DNA of 64,000 nucleotides from Guadua angustifolia (Eukaryota > Streptophyta > Magnoliopsida > Poales > Poaceae). A program made the position numbers and the translations under genes. The stretch's first letter is position 1. Every line of letters begins with the position of its first letter. This document shows, in pieces, positions 47,476 through 57,190 of the stretch. The DNA lies in contig JAYEVE010000445.1 of NCBI GenBank assembly GCA_036346375.1, positions 248,001 through 312,000 of the forward strand, read 5' to 3'. The notes beneath the pieces were generated by a model. That model made no database searches. It saw nothing but the letters and a program-made list of their open reading frames with translations, and was not told the DNA's origin.

Positions 47476-48057
47476 GAGGAATTAAAGTTAATCAAACGAG
47501 AGTTAAAGCCATAGCCGATACAAAGCCACCAACGTGTAAGAATGAATTGCAGAAACTGATCGGTAAAATTAATTACTTAAGATGATTCATTTCAAATCTG
47601 TCTGGTAGAATTCAAGCTTTTACGCCATTGCTGAAATTAAAGGATGATCAGAATTTTGTATGGGGAGCCGATCAGCAAAAAGCTTTCAACGATATAAAAC
47701 AGTATCTAGCGTCACCACCAGTCTTGACCACACCACAAAGGGGAATTCCCTTCAAGTTATATATATCGGCTGAAAACGAGACTATTAGAGCTGTATTGGC
47801 GCAAGAAGTCGATGGCAAAGAACGAGTAATATTTTACTTAAGCCGACGACTCCTGGAAACCGAAACCAGGTACCCACCGATAGAGAAATTGTGCTTATCC
47901 TTGTATTTTGCTTGTACGAAATTAAGGCATTATATACTAGCATCAACTTGCATAGTAGTATGCAGAAACGATGTCGTCAAATATATGCTGTCTGCACCAA
48001 TCTTGAGAGGACGACTTGGGAAGTGGGCTTATGCTCTAATCGATTTCGACCTATAGT
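47476..48057 (+). pseudogene. G2 first RNase H (RT-linked)
   Basis: Continues pol after a stop: LQKLIGKINYLR near 47548, then the frame 47628-48056 with LKLKDDQNFVWGADQQKAFN, IPFKLYISAENETIRAVLAQ and YLSRRLLETETRYPPIEKLC. This is the usual RT-linked RNase H that degrades the RNA of the RNA/DNA hybrid. Confidence 0.85.
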
Positions 48058-48119
48058 ACGAATCGGCCAAAGCCATTAAAGGCCAAGCAGTAGCCAATTT
48101 CATAACTGGATACGATACC

Positions 48120-48620
48120 ATGGCAGGAATAGTCGACGTGGCACCTTGGCAACTGTATTTTGATGGATCAGTTTGTCAAGAGGGGAGTGGAATAGGTATT
48201 GTGCTGATTTCGCCAAGAGGACATAACATCGAGTTTGCATATCGGCTTACAAGCCGATGCTCTAATAACCAAGCCGAATATGAAGCACTGCTCAAAGGGC
48301 ATAGCTTGATAGACGTTGTCGGGCAAGTAGTGTGGAAGCATATGGTGACTCATTACTGGTGGTGCAACAAGTTATAGGGGAGTTTAAATGCAACGACGAG
48401 GTGCTATCAAAGTATCTACAGCGTTGTCTTGACATCATCAATACTTTTACGTCATTCTGTATCGGCCATATACCTAGGGAAGTGAACGACAGAGCCAATA
48501 CATTGGCTCAGACAGCTTCAGGCTACAAGGAAAAAAGCCGATACGAAGCAGTCGAAATGATCGACAAAACAGTGCTATGTGTTGATAATGCCGACTGGAG
48601 GGCGGAAATAAAAGCCTACC
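48120..48620 (+). pseudogene. G2 second, archaeal-type RNase H domain
   Basis: WQLYFDGSVCQEGSGIGIVL (48141 onward), then RCSNNQAEYEALLKG. After a frameshift near 48330 it continues YGDSLLVVQQVIGEFKCNDE and IPREVNDRANTLAQTASGY. Catalytic-type residues D (FDGS), E (AEYEAL), D (GDS) and D (VNDRAN) are present. The extra RNase H is diagnostic of Tat elements. Confidence 0.88.
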
Positions 48621-48639
48621 TAATAAACCCATCCGAACC

Positions 48640-49852
48640 TACTGCGCAAAAAATCCGGCAAAAGGCACTGAAGTATGTTGTGCTACAAGGAGAATTATAC
48701 TATCGGACATTGGAAGGTTTACTACTGCGGTGTCTAGGCAATGAAGAAGCAAAGGTAGCTATGGGTGAAGTTCATGAAGGAATCTGTGGAGCACATCAAT
48801 CGGCTCACAAAATGAAATGGATCCTAAGACGAACAGGGTATTTTTGGCCGACAATGTTGGAAGATTGTTTTAAGTATTACAAGAGATGCCAAAGTTGTCA
48901 AAAGTTTGGAAACGTACAAATAGCACCTGCGTCGGCTTTACACCCGATTATTAAACCGTGGCTGTTCAGAGGATGGGGAATAGACGTAATCGGCCAAATA
49001 TTCCCAGCATCAAGCAAAGGCCATAAGTTTATTCTTGCGGCCACAGATTATTTTTCAAAATGGGTAGAAACCGTTCCGCTTAAAAAGGTTACCAGTGTAG
49101 AAGCCATCGGCTTTGTCAACGAGCATATTATTCATAGGTTTGGTATCCCGCAGACAATTACAACTGATCAAGGAACGGTATTCATGTCTAATGAGTTCAA
49201 GAACTTTGTGGAAAGTCTGGGTATCAAATTGCTTAATTCCTCACCGTACTATGCTCAGGCTAACGGACAAGCCGAGTCGTCTAACAAATCTTTGATCAAG
49301 CTGATTAAAAGAAAGATTGATGAGAAGCCTCGGGCTTGGCATACCACACTATCAGAATCCTTATGGGCGTATCGGCTAGCGTTTCATGGATCAACTAAAT
49401 TGTCACCATATCAGCTGGTATATGGACAAGAAGCCGTACTTCCTGTAGAAATAAATGTTGAGTCTATGCGAGTGGCAAGACAAAATAATCTATCAGCCGA
49501 TGAATACAAAGAGTTGATGCTATATAATTTAGATGACTTGGCAGAGCTAAGATTGGTTACTTTAAATCGGCTTAAAAAGAACAAAGAAAAGGTCGCAAGA
49601 GCCTACAACAAAAGAGTTGTGCCCAAGTCTTTCAGTGAAGCCGATTTAGTCTGGAAAACAATATTGCCGATCGGTTCTAAGGATAATCGATTCGGCAAAT
49701 GGTCACCTACCTGGGAGGGACCATATAAAGTAAATCGGTTTGTTGGCGGAAATGCGTATATACTCGAAACACTTGAAGGGTTGGTGTTACCGAAGGCGAT
49801 TAACGGAAAATATTTGAAGCGGTACTATCCTAGCGTTTGGATCGGTGCGTAA
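48640..49852 (+). CDS. G2 integrase
   Basis: Part of an open frame 48332-49852. Zinc-binding H/C residues are at about 48794-48900 (HQSAHKMKW...CQSCQKFG). The catalytic core runs from GWGIDVIGQIFPASSKG (D), through TTDQGTVFMSNEF (D), to YAQANGQAESSNKSLIKLIK (E), so the D,D-35-E triad is complete. The C-terminal domain has RFGKWSPTWEGPYKVNRFVG and ends YLKRYYPSVWIGA, stop. It inserts the cDNA into host chromosomes. It looks intact over this stretch, although upstream frameshifts prevent a full Gag-Pol. Confidence 0.92.
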
Positions 49853-49991
49853 TTAGACATACAATGCAAATACTTTAGAAACAAATCGGTTAGAAGCCGA
49901 TCAAATAAGACAGATAATCGGTTAAACAGCCGATTAAAGTGTATTACAAAAAGCAGCGAGCAAAAACACCGTTTTAATGACACTGATAAAT

Positions 49992-52923
49992 TTACAATCC
50001 AGATCCAGGAAGCCTAGCTCCCAGGCCCGACAGTGCAGCAGCAGCTTTGCCCAAAGCTTCTGTGATACTATACACAAGATCTTCATCGGCCTTGGCATCT
50101 CCAGGCACCGAGACAACTTTGGCCGATTGCTCTTTAACCTTGGTAACGGCTTGGCCGTTGTTCTTTTTCTGATCCTTCAAGGTTGAGGCCAGAGCGTTCG
50201 AAGCAGCAAGGGCATCGGCTAATTGCTGGTTAATCTTGGCCAACTCCTCCTCAAGCTGTTTTTTGGTTTGTTCCAGCTTCTGAGCAGAGGACTTGGCAGC
50301 CATATAAGACGTAGCGGCTTCGTCATACTTCTTTTTCTCAGCTTTGGCTTCGGAAATCAGCTTATTCAGAAGATGCTGGTCGGCTTCTTGGGCCTGGCGC
50401 TGAATGATTCTAGCGTTAGCAGCATCAACCTCCGCCTTCTTCTCATCCAGATGGCACACATTAAGAAGTGCGCTCATGGCCTCAGCAGTAGGTCACCGAC
50501 AATGACCATAGCGTCATGGATGGTGACGAGTTAGCCATAAAATGGTTGCCTCCTACCGAAGTTATTCCATAAACACCGATTCGCTTTTTCCCGCATATTG
50601 GCCGACTTAACAACGAAGTCGATGCCTTCATGGAGATGTTCTAGGATTTTCTGGATGTCCTCAGGGTAGCTATCCGTCGCCATCACCTCCGGGTCGACTA
50701 GTTCGTCTAGGGTGAACCCAAGAAGGTCGGACAGGCCATCCGGGTCAACATCAGGCGCCGAAAGAATTGACTGAGCAGGAGATGGAGGGGTTGGAAGTTT
50801 AGAAGCCGCAGGGAGACTAGCGGAAGCGCCCTGAAGCTCAGTCAAAATACCGGCCACTCGAACAGACGTTGTCGGCTGAAAAGGAAAGTGTTACAAGGTC
50901 AGAAACTTAAGGTTGATAACTCTTGGAAAGCGTAAAAATAGTGTAGTACTTACTTCGCTAAAAGCCGACGGACGAGGAGAACTTTCAGCGCTTTGTTCCT
51001 TGCGCTTTGGGTGTTTCTTGGCTGGGACCTTGGTGGATTTGGGTTTTTCTGGAAAACAAACCACGGGATGAGCAAGGATATAGGCAGGAAATATTTATCG
51101 GCTATAATAAAGAACTTATCGGGCTTTTCTTTCTCAATGTCCGATAAAGAAGGACTGTGTACTCCAAGATTACCGGAGGTGTAACCATCAAGCGCCGACC
51201 GGTGGGGACGTTTCCCTTTGGACCCACCAGCCGATGGGTCAATGATGGCCTTGTTCCCCGCAGCAGCATCCTGTAGAAAGCAAAGTGCCTAGGTGATTAA
51301 AAGACAAGCGACATCAAATTTGCAGGCATAAACTTTTGTGAAACAAGCCGATACCTCTACAGCTACGGATGAGTTAGTATAACCCGACGAGTTGGAAGGG
51401 TCCGAGCTATCTTCACTCGAATCTAACGCTGCCGCTAGAAGGACTATCGTCGGCTCACAAAAATCCTAGAGGAATTTTTCTACAATGGCCGATTGTAAAA
51501 GCGATCCAAATAAAGGGCTTCGATATGGGCGCCCACCAAGTTGTAAAATGACTAGCTCGTCGGAGTTCAAGAAAAGTGTGGCGGTAGGTGACTTGAAGTT
51601 CATCGGACAATGTCAGAAGTAGTTCGGTTTGGACAGCGTTTTTCACTTTGGATCTTGGCTGAAGACGATCCAGGAGAGGAAGACTAGGTATTACTTGGCC
51701 AAAACCTAGTTGGCGGGCATATACAGAAGGATGGTAAAACTCATACGACGGCTGAAAAGTCCTATTACGGGAGTTTAAGCCGACGAAGAGGATGCAGGGG
51801 GAAATAAAAACCCGATACAATTCTAAGGTTGTCTCTGGCATCAAAGAACTGTCTGCATCTAAACGAAGAAATGAGGGCCCATCGAAGTCGCTTCATAGTA
51901 TAAGGGAAGAAGTCTTCTTTGGTTTGAAAACCTGTTGTCCAAATTGAGGAAAAACGACAAGTATTTCTTGAAATCGGCTGGAGTGACTTTGACATCACCA
52001 CTGGTACACATCACAAGCCTTTCTCCGTGCGATCGGCTGGCTCTATATTGGGGAGCAGTACCTTCGGGGTAGTCCTCACGAGGAAAAGATGAACCTTCCG
52101 ACAACTCCGGAATTAGTGATCGGCTAAAAATACTGTAAAGCCATAGTTGAATAAACCATAAAGGGCCTCCAACGTTGCCCACGACATATTGAGCGAACCC
52201 AGAAAAAAGCCAACTCCTGATAACATGCATCATCTGATATACAGCTCCCAGAAGCATTTTGCCAAGCGCAAGCCGACGGCCTTCAACCAGTTGCTCTGCC
52301 ACAAACTGAAGAACTTGTGTCGGACCCAGGGAGGCCCCGCAGAATAAGAATCGATCCAGCCACAAGTTTAGAAAAGTTGTGTGTTCTTCGTCCGATACCA
52401 AACCATTTATCTTATTATTGTGTTGGATATACTTGGACCATCCCTCGCCCTTTGATCGGATTAGTCTGTGCCTTGGTTTGCCACTGAAAGCCGATATCTG
52501 GTCTCCGTCTGGCCTGAGGCAACAAAGCTCGGCTATATCTAAGAGGGTTGGGCCGATAGGACCAGTCCGGAAAAGAAAAGCATTAAGAGTATCCGACCAG
52601 AAATAACAGGCCGTGGCCACCAAGGGCTCATTGGCTTCAGGGTTTGCGAGACTCAGTGGAAGACACTCAGCTATACCCATGTTTTCCCATTCAGACCTCT
52701 TTTGGGCCGATACTCGGATAAACCAGCTTCTCCAGCCTTTAAGCGCCGTCGGCCAGGCTCTAAAGCTTTTTCCCCATTCCGTTATGTTATAACCTTTGGC
52801 CGATAAAGGGAGTCTAGGAATTTCCTCATTAATAACTGTATCGATAGTGGAATTTCCTATCGGTCCTAGGTAATATTGATCTTCGCTTTCAGGAATCGGG
52901 ATCAGTACCTGAGAAGGATCCAT
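49992..52923 (-). CDS. G2 antisense spliced gene: plant-mobile-domain-like protein with basic linker and coiled coil
   Basis: Coded against the element between pol and the 3' LTR. From Met at 52923 a 354-residue frame carries a plant mobile (aminotransferase-like) domain: YFWSDTLNAFLFRTGPIGPT, LLDIAELCCLRPDGDQIS, then FLNLWLDRFLFCGASLGPTQ. It continues in other frames at 51844-51455 (FYHPSVYARQLGFGQVIPSL). A basic linker (PEKPKSTKVPAKKHPKRK) lies at about 51050-50990. After a GT...AG intron (50876-50953) comes VRVAGILTELQG, an acidic stretch, and a C-terminal coiled coil (50477-49992: AEKKKYDEAATSYMAAKSSA, LEQTKKQLEEELAKINQQLA), stop. Other GT...AG pairs are visible (for example about 51273-51347). 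Function unknown; PMD genes are often TE-borne. The exon set is my inference. Confidence 0.7.
50876..50953 (-). other. Candidate intron of the G2 antisense gene
   Basis: On the minus strand: GAA|GTAAGTACTAC ... CTTTTCAG|CCGAC, 78 bp, joining AFSE to PTTSVRVAGILTE in frame. This supports the antisense strand as a real transcribed unit. Confidence 0.6.
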
Positions 52924-53054
52924 TCAGCCGATTAGGGAAAAGTGGGTTGATTGCTGGTGCGGTGAAGACCGGGGCAGAAAAGCCGACCGAAGGATGAAAG
53001 CCGATTGCAGGAATTGTGACCTGGAAAGCGTGAAAATGACAGAGGGGGACCAGC

Positions 53055-53063
53055 ATATATATA
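53055..53063 (-). promoter_or_regulatory. Candidate TATA box of the G2 antisense gene
   Basis: The minus strand reads GCTATATATATGC about 130 bp upstream of the antisense ATG (52923), in the short space between that gene and the 3' LTR, with a CT-rich stretch after it. Confidence 0.5.
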
Positions 53064-53252
53064 GCACGGTGAAAAGGTGAAAAGGTGGGAAATGAATTCG
53101 AGGTGACACCTGACATTAAACCGCACTGAGATTTTACGGCGCGGCAGTTATTGACGCGGTTCCCTAAATCAACAGTGAACAAGCCGATGGGCAAAAAAGC
53201 CGATCAATGAAAAAGCCGATACATATTTTTGAAAGATAACAAGTAATCTTCC

Positions 53253-53265
53253 AAAAATGGGGGGC
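53253..53265 (+). other. G2 polypurine tract
   Basis: AAAAATGGGGGGC lies three bases before the 3' LTR (53269), where plus-strand synthesis is primed. Confidence 0.75.
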
Positions 53266-53268
53266 ATA

Positions 53269-53940
53269 TGTTTGCACCAGTTTTAGAAATTTCCAGAAGA
53301 GTCGGCAGAAAAGCACGAGTTTGGATAGGATACGAAAGTATCTGTGGAAATTTGGATAAGCATGCGGAAATCCCATACAACGTGCAGATAATAATTGGAA
53401 GCTAGAGACCAGATAGGAAACTATAAAGCCGATTCGGACTACGTTGTCATGTTATATCGTGACTCGGATCGCTAAGCGGGTATATAAGGCGCACCTAAGG
53501 CTGCTTGAAGGGCATACACAATCAATCAACACATCTACCAGTTTTTACTCTGTAGTCTTTAGTCTTCTAGCATTGTAATCTTTCCTCTGTAAGTCGACAT
53601 CGATCAAATAAAGTTGCACATCGCCGATTGTTTGATCGTCATTGGCTTTTTTCAGTGTTTGATTTGTTACGTCTTGTTGCGCATCGCCTTTTCAGAATCA
53701 ATCTACCTTTTACCCTCGGATTAGTCTTAATCGACTAATCTAGTTATCTTTCTAATCGGCTTCCTGGCTGATTCCCGATTTTTAGCCGATTCGCCCCGAG
53801 GATCGGCTTGGTTGAATTTTACAACTATTTCCCTTATCGATTGCAGGGTCAAATCGATTGGCACGCTCGCGCACATTGAACCCGGTGTTCGTCCGGTGTG
53901 TTGTAGGCCAGAAACCCCCTTCACGTTTTTGGCGTCAACA
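53269..53940 (+). repeat. G2 3' LTR
   Basis: 672 bp, about 97% like the 5' LTR by eye, ending GGCGTCAACA and followed by the GTTGG duplication. Confidence 0.93.
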
Positions 53941-54156
53941 GTTGGGAGCTTGATTTGACTCTCCTTCAGCTTTGCTTTGTGGGCTTCATTGCTATGAATG
54001 TAATATCGCAGTTGTATAGTGACTAGTAAACATGCTTTTTTGAGAAACGCACGAACTAGAATTTATTTCATTATTAAAGCATCTGTGAATAAAGCACATC
54101 ATACATCCTTGAATAATGCATAATCATGTTAAGGATATGCTACAATTGCTTTCCAG

Positions 54157-54250
54157 TGGCGAAAGTATGGAGAATGCACTGCAGGCATGCTGCGAAGGTA
54201 TAAAGATTGGGAAGATTCTTATTCATAGGGAGGGAGATAATGGGCAGCAG
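54157..54250 (+). pseudogene. UKL: UKL exon b
   Basis: 94 nt after TTTCCAG, before GTAGGT. It encodes GESMENALQACCEGIKIGK and then ILIHREGDNGQQ, ending in phase 0. Highly family-like, with no disruption. Confidence 0.88.
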
Positions 54251-54332
54251 GTAGGTTTGGTTTAATGTACTACCTACTTTTGCATTATGTGTTAAGGTGA
54301 GTCCAATTATTAAGCTCTAAATTTCTTTGCAG

Positions 54333-54406
54333 CTCATCTATCACAATTTACTGAAAGATATTGCAAACAGGCATGTTCTGTTGTTGGACCCTATACATGG
54401 GAACAG
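54333..54406 (+). pseudogene. UKL: UKL exon c with frameshift in the PRPP loop
   Basis: 74 nt after TTTGCAG, before GTTTGT. It should be 73 nt to join exon d in frame. The extra A lies in GGGAACAG. Confidence 0.85.
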
Positions 54407-54468
54407 GTTTGTTGATGATTCTTACATATTTGTGCATTGGAGTACTTTGATGTGAATAAAATTATAAA

Positions 54469-54492
54469 TCTCTCTCTTTCTCTCTCTCTCTC
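54469..54492. repeat. (TC)n microsatellite in a UKL intron
   Basis: About 12 TC dinucleotides with one interruption. Confidence 0.9.
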
Positions 54493-54902
54493 ATGTGAGT
54501 GCCTTCCTGTCCTCACATAAATAAAATAGTGTTGGCATTCATCTTGTTTTTCTGTAGAAGCACCTCAAATAGGTATGCAAACTTGAAAAAGAAGCAATAC
54601 AGTCGAGCCCTTTTCATCATCTCTTTGTGGTGTGTAAAAGCTATTAAATCAATAGTATGATATTAAGTTTCTTTTTATAGAAATAGCGTTCAGTAGCATT
54701 TTATCTTTTGTCATACTAATTCATATGTCTTATGTCGTGTTCTCAGTGTATCCCTTGTCATTACTCCTTATAGTGTACATTCTGTATGTATTGACTTGCT
54801 GAAATTTTTTCAAAGATTTCAATATGTTCTGTTTCACTGAGAGGATGTATTGACGTGCCCAATTGTTGGATATTCATCTCGTCTCACATTATCATATTTT
54901 CC

Positions 54903-55224
54903 TGTTGAATTATGATCCAAATTCAAAAGAATGCTAACTTCTGTCAGAGCGTAGCGGAGGCCCGTCGCTGGGAGGCTTGGGCCGGAGCGGAGTACATTGC
55001 AGTTTGTGAAGCCTAGGTCGTTGCCTTATAAAATTCTTCTTGTAAGCCGTTGCGAGGAATCTCTTCGGCGTTTTGTAAACACTCCCGAAAATAGTGAAGT
55101 TTGCTGGCCGTCGCCCGTGGTTTTTTCTCCTTCGCATTGGAGGGGTTTTCCACGTTAAAATCCTGTGTCCCGATCTGTGTTGGTTTGATCTTCTTCGTTC
55201 TTATTTGCGTGTCGATTTCTAACA
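54903..55224 (+). repeat. Copia 5' LTR
   Basis: TGTTGAATTATGATCC...GATTTCTAACA. It includes a 23-bp stretch (54990-55012) identical to the element's own RNase H coding sequence. Confidence 0.95.
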
Positions 55225-55226
55225 AG

Positions 55227-55238
55227 TGGTATCAGAGC
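55227..55238 (+). other. Copia primer-binding site
   Basis: TGGTATCAGAGC, complementary to the 3' end of initiator tRNA-Met, two bases after the 5' LTR. Confidence 0.92.
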
Positions 55239-55287
55239 CATGTTCCTATTGCCCGTTTCAATCTAGGGTTTACGTCGACTGGCATCG

Positions 55288-56128
55288 TTGAAGTACGATC
55301 TACCGCTGCTGGATCTGGATACAAGGTTCTCGTTGTGGCAAGTCAAGATGCGGGCAGTGATAGCGCATACCGATCTAGATGATGCTCTAGACGGTTTCGG
55401 GAAGAAGGACTCGAGGACGTGGACAGATGATGAGAAGTGCAAGGATCATAAGGCGTTGTCACATATTCATCTTCAACTGTCCAACAATATTTTGCAGGAG
55501 GTGCTGACGGAGAAAACCGTCGCTGCGTTAGGTCAAGCCGAGACGATCTGCATGTCCAAAGATCTAACCAAAGAAGATGCACATGAAGATGAAGTTGTTC
55601 ACGCACAAACTGCAAGAAGGAGGTTCGGTGTTGAATCACATAGCGTCCTTTAAGGAGATAGTTGCTGATCTCCAGTCAATGGAGGTATCTTATGAGGATG
55701 AAGATTTAGGTCTTCTTCTTTTATGTTCACTCCCTGGTTCTTATGCAAATTTCCGAGATACGATTTTATACAGTCGTGATGAACTAACGTTGCATGAAGT
55801 ATGTGAGGCTCTTGCGCAGAAAGAGAAGATGAAACAGATGGTTCACTCGGACGAATCCACCTCCAATGGAGAGGCGTTGGCAGTTCGAGGCAGGGAGTAG
55901 CAGAGAAACACAAAGTCTAGAAACAGAGGTCAAAACCAGGCAGGCAGAGGACGCTCAAAGTCCAGGAACAAAGATAAGTTATGCAGGTACTGCAAGAAAA
56001 CAAATCATGTGATTGAGGATTGCTGGAAATTGCAGAATAAGGAAAAGAGGAACGGTAATTATCGTCCTAAGAATAAATTCGAAGATGATGGTAAGGCCTC
56101 TGTTGCTTCCAGTGATAATTTTGACTAG
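55288..56128 (+). pseudogene. Copia gag
   Basis: KYDLPLLDLDTRFSLWQVKM (55291 onward), then a frameshift near 55560 into LFTHKLQEGGSVLNHIASFK and LLLLCSLPGSYANFRDTIL. Zinc knuckle CRYCKKTNHVIEDC at about 55984-56025 (C-x2-C-x4-H-x4-C, intact). A stop TAG at 55898-55900 separates the core from the knuckle, and another lies at 56126. It would form the particle and bind RNA. Confidence 0.9.
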
Positions 56129-56164
56129 GGTGATGTTCTTATTGCTTTTGCTGGTTGTGTCTCA

Positions 56165-57190
56165 ATGAATGCTGAATGGATATTAGATTCTGCTTGCTCG
56201 TATCATGTTTGTATCAACAAAGACTGGTTTAGTTCTTATGAGCCTGTGCAGAATGGAGGATTAGTGCGGATGGGAGATAACACCGCATGTGAGGTCACTG
56301 GCATTGGATCCGTTAAGATCAGGATGCACGATGGTATGACACACACATTGATAGATGTGAGACACGTCCCAACCATGTCTAGAAATCTCATCTCATTGAG
56401 TACCCTTGATGTTAAAGGGTATAAGTACACCGCCTCAGGTGGAGTTTTGAAGGTATTAAAAGGTTCTCTCGTTATCATGAAAGGAATTTTGAAATTAGCA
56501 AATTTATATGTTCTTAGAGGTGATACTATAACTGTCTTCTTGCCGTTATTTCATTTCTTCTTTGTTACATCGATAAGTCAAAGATGATTCTAAGCTTTGG
56601 CATATGCGCCTTGGACACATGAGTGAACTTGGCATGGTAGAGCTAAGCAAGAGAGGCCTTCTGAAAGGATACAAGAATGATGAGATGGAGTTCTGTGAGC
56701 ACTGCATTTTTGGTAAGCATAAGCGGGTAAAATTCAATACTACTATCCATACAACCGAAGACATATTAGATTATGTGCATGCTAATTTGTGAGGGCCTTC
56801 TCGGAAGCACTCACTTGGTGGTTGTCGTTATATGCTTACTATCATTGATGATTACTCCAGAAAGCTGTTTCCTTATTTTCTGAAACATAAATATGATGCA
56901 TTTGATGCTTTTAAGGCTTGGAAGGTTATGGTAGAAAAGCAAACCGAGAGGAAGGTAAAAGTTTAACGTACTGATAATGGTATGGAATTTTGTTCACATG
57001 AATTCAAGCTTTTCTGCAGAAAAGAGGGTATTATCAGGCACTACACCATTCCACACACTCCGCAGCAAAACGGTGTAGCAGAAAGGATGAACAGGACCAT
57101 TATCTCCAAGGCATGTTGTGGCGTTTGTCCAATCTTTGGTATGGGCGCATACGGTTCATTTGAGGCTGCCTCCATGACTGTTATTTGATC
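56165..57190 (+). pseudogene. Copia protease and integrase
   Basis: Protease: WILDSACSYHVCINKDWFSS, with DSACSYH at the active-site position, then HVPTMSRNLISLSTLD. Integrase: a zinc finger from WHMRLGHMSELGMVELSKRG to CEHCIFGKHKR (H, H, C, C present), a core with TIIDDYSRK, RTDNGMEF and HTPQQNGVAERMNRTI (D, D, E present). In-frame stops follow ANL (56790) and KVKV (56964), and a frameshift occurs near 56550. Confidence 0.9.

Larger units (their letters stand above)
42326..53940 (+). mobile_element. Ty3/gypsy element G2, Tat lineage, nearly complete, inside a UKL intron
   Basis: LTRs 42326-42989 and 53269-53940 are nearly identical. The element is flanked by a perfect GTTGG target duplication (42321-42325 and 53941-53945). 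It carries gag, protease, RT, RNase H, a second archaeal-type RNase H and integrase on the plus strand, then an antisense spliced gene (52923-49992). Dual RNase H places it in the Tat lineage. It has a few frameshifts and stops but is much younger than G1. GCCGAT/ATCGGC occurs about 75 times along its whole length. It has the same orientation as the host UKL gene. Confidence 0.93.
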
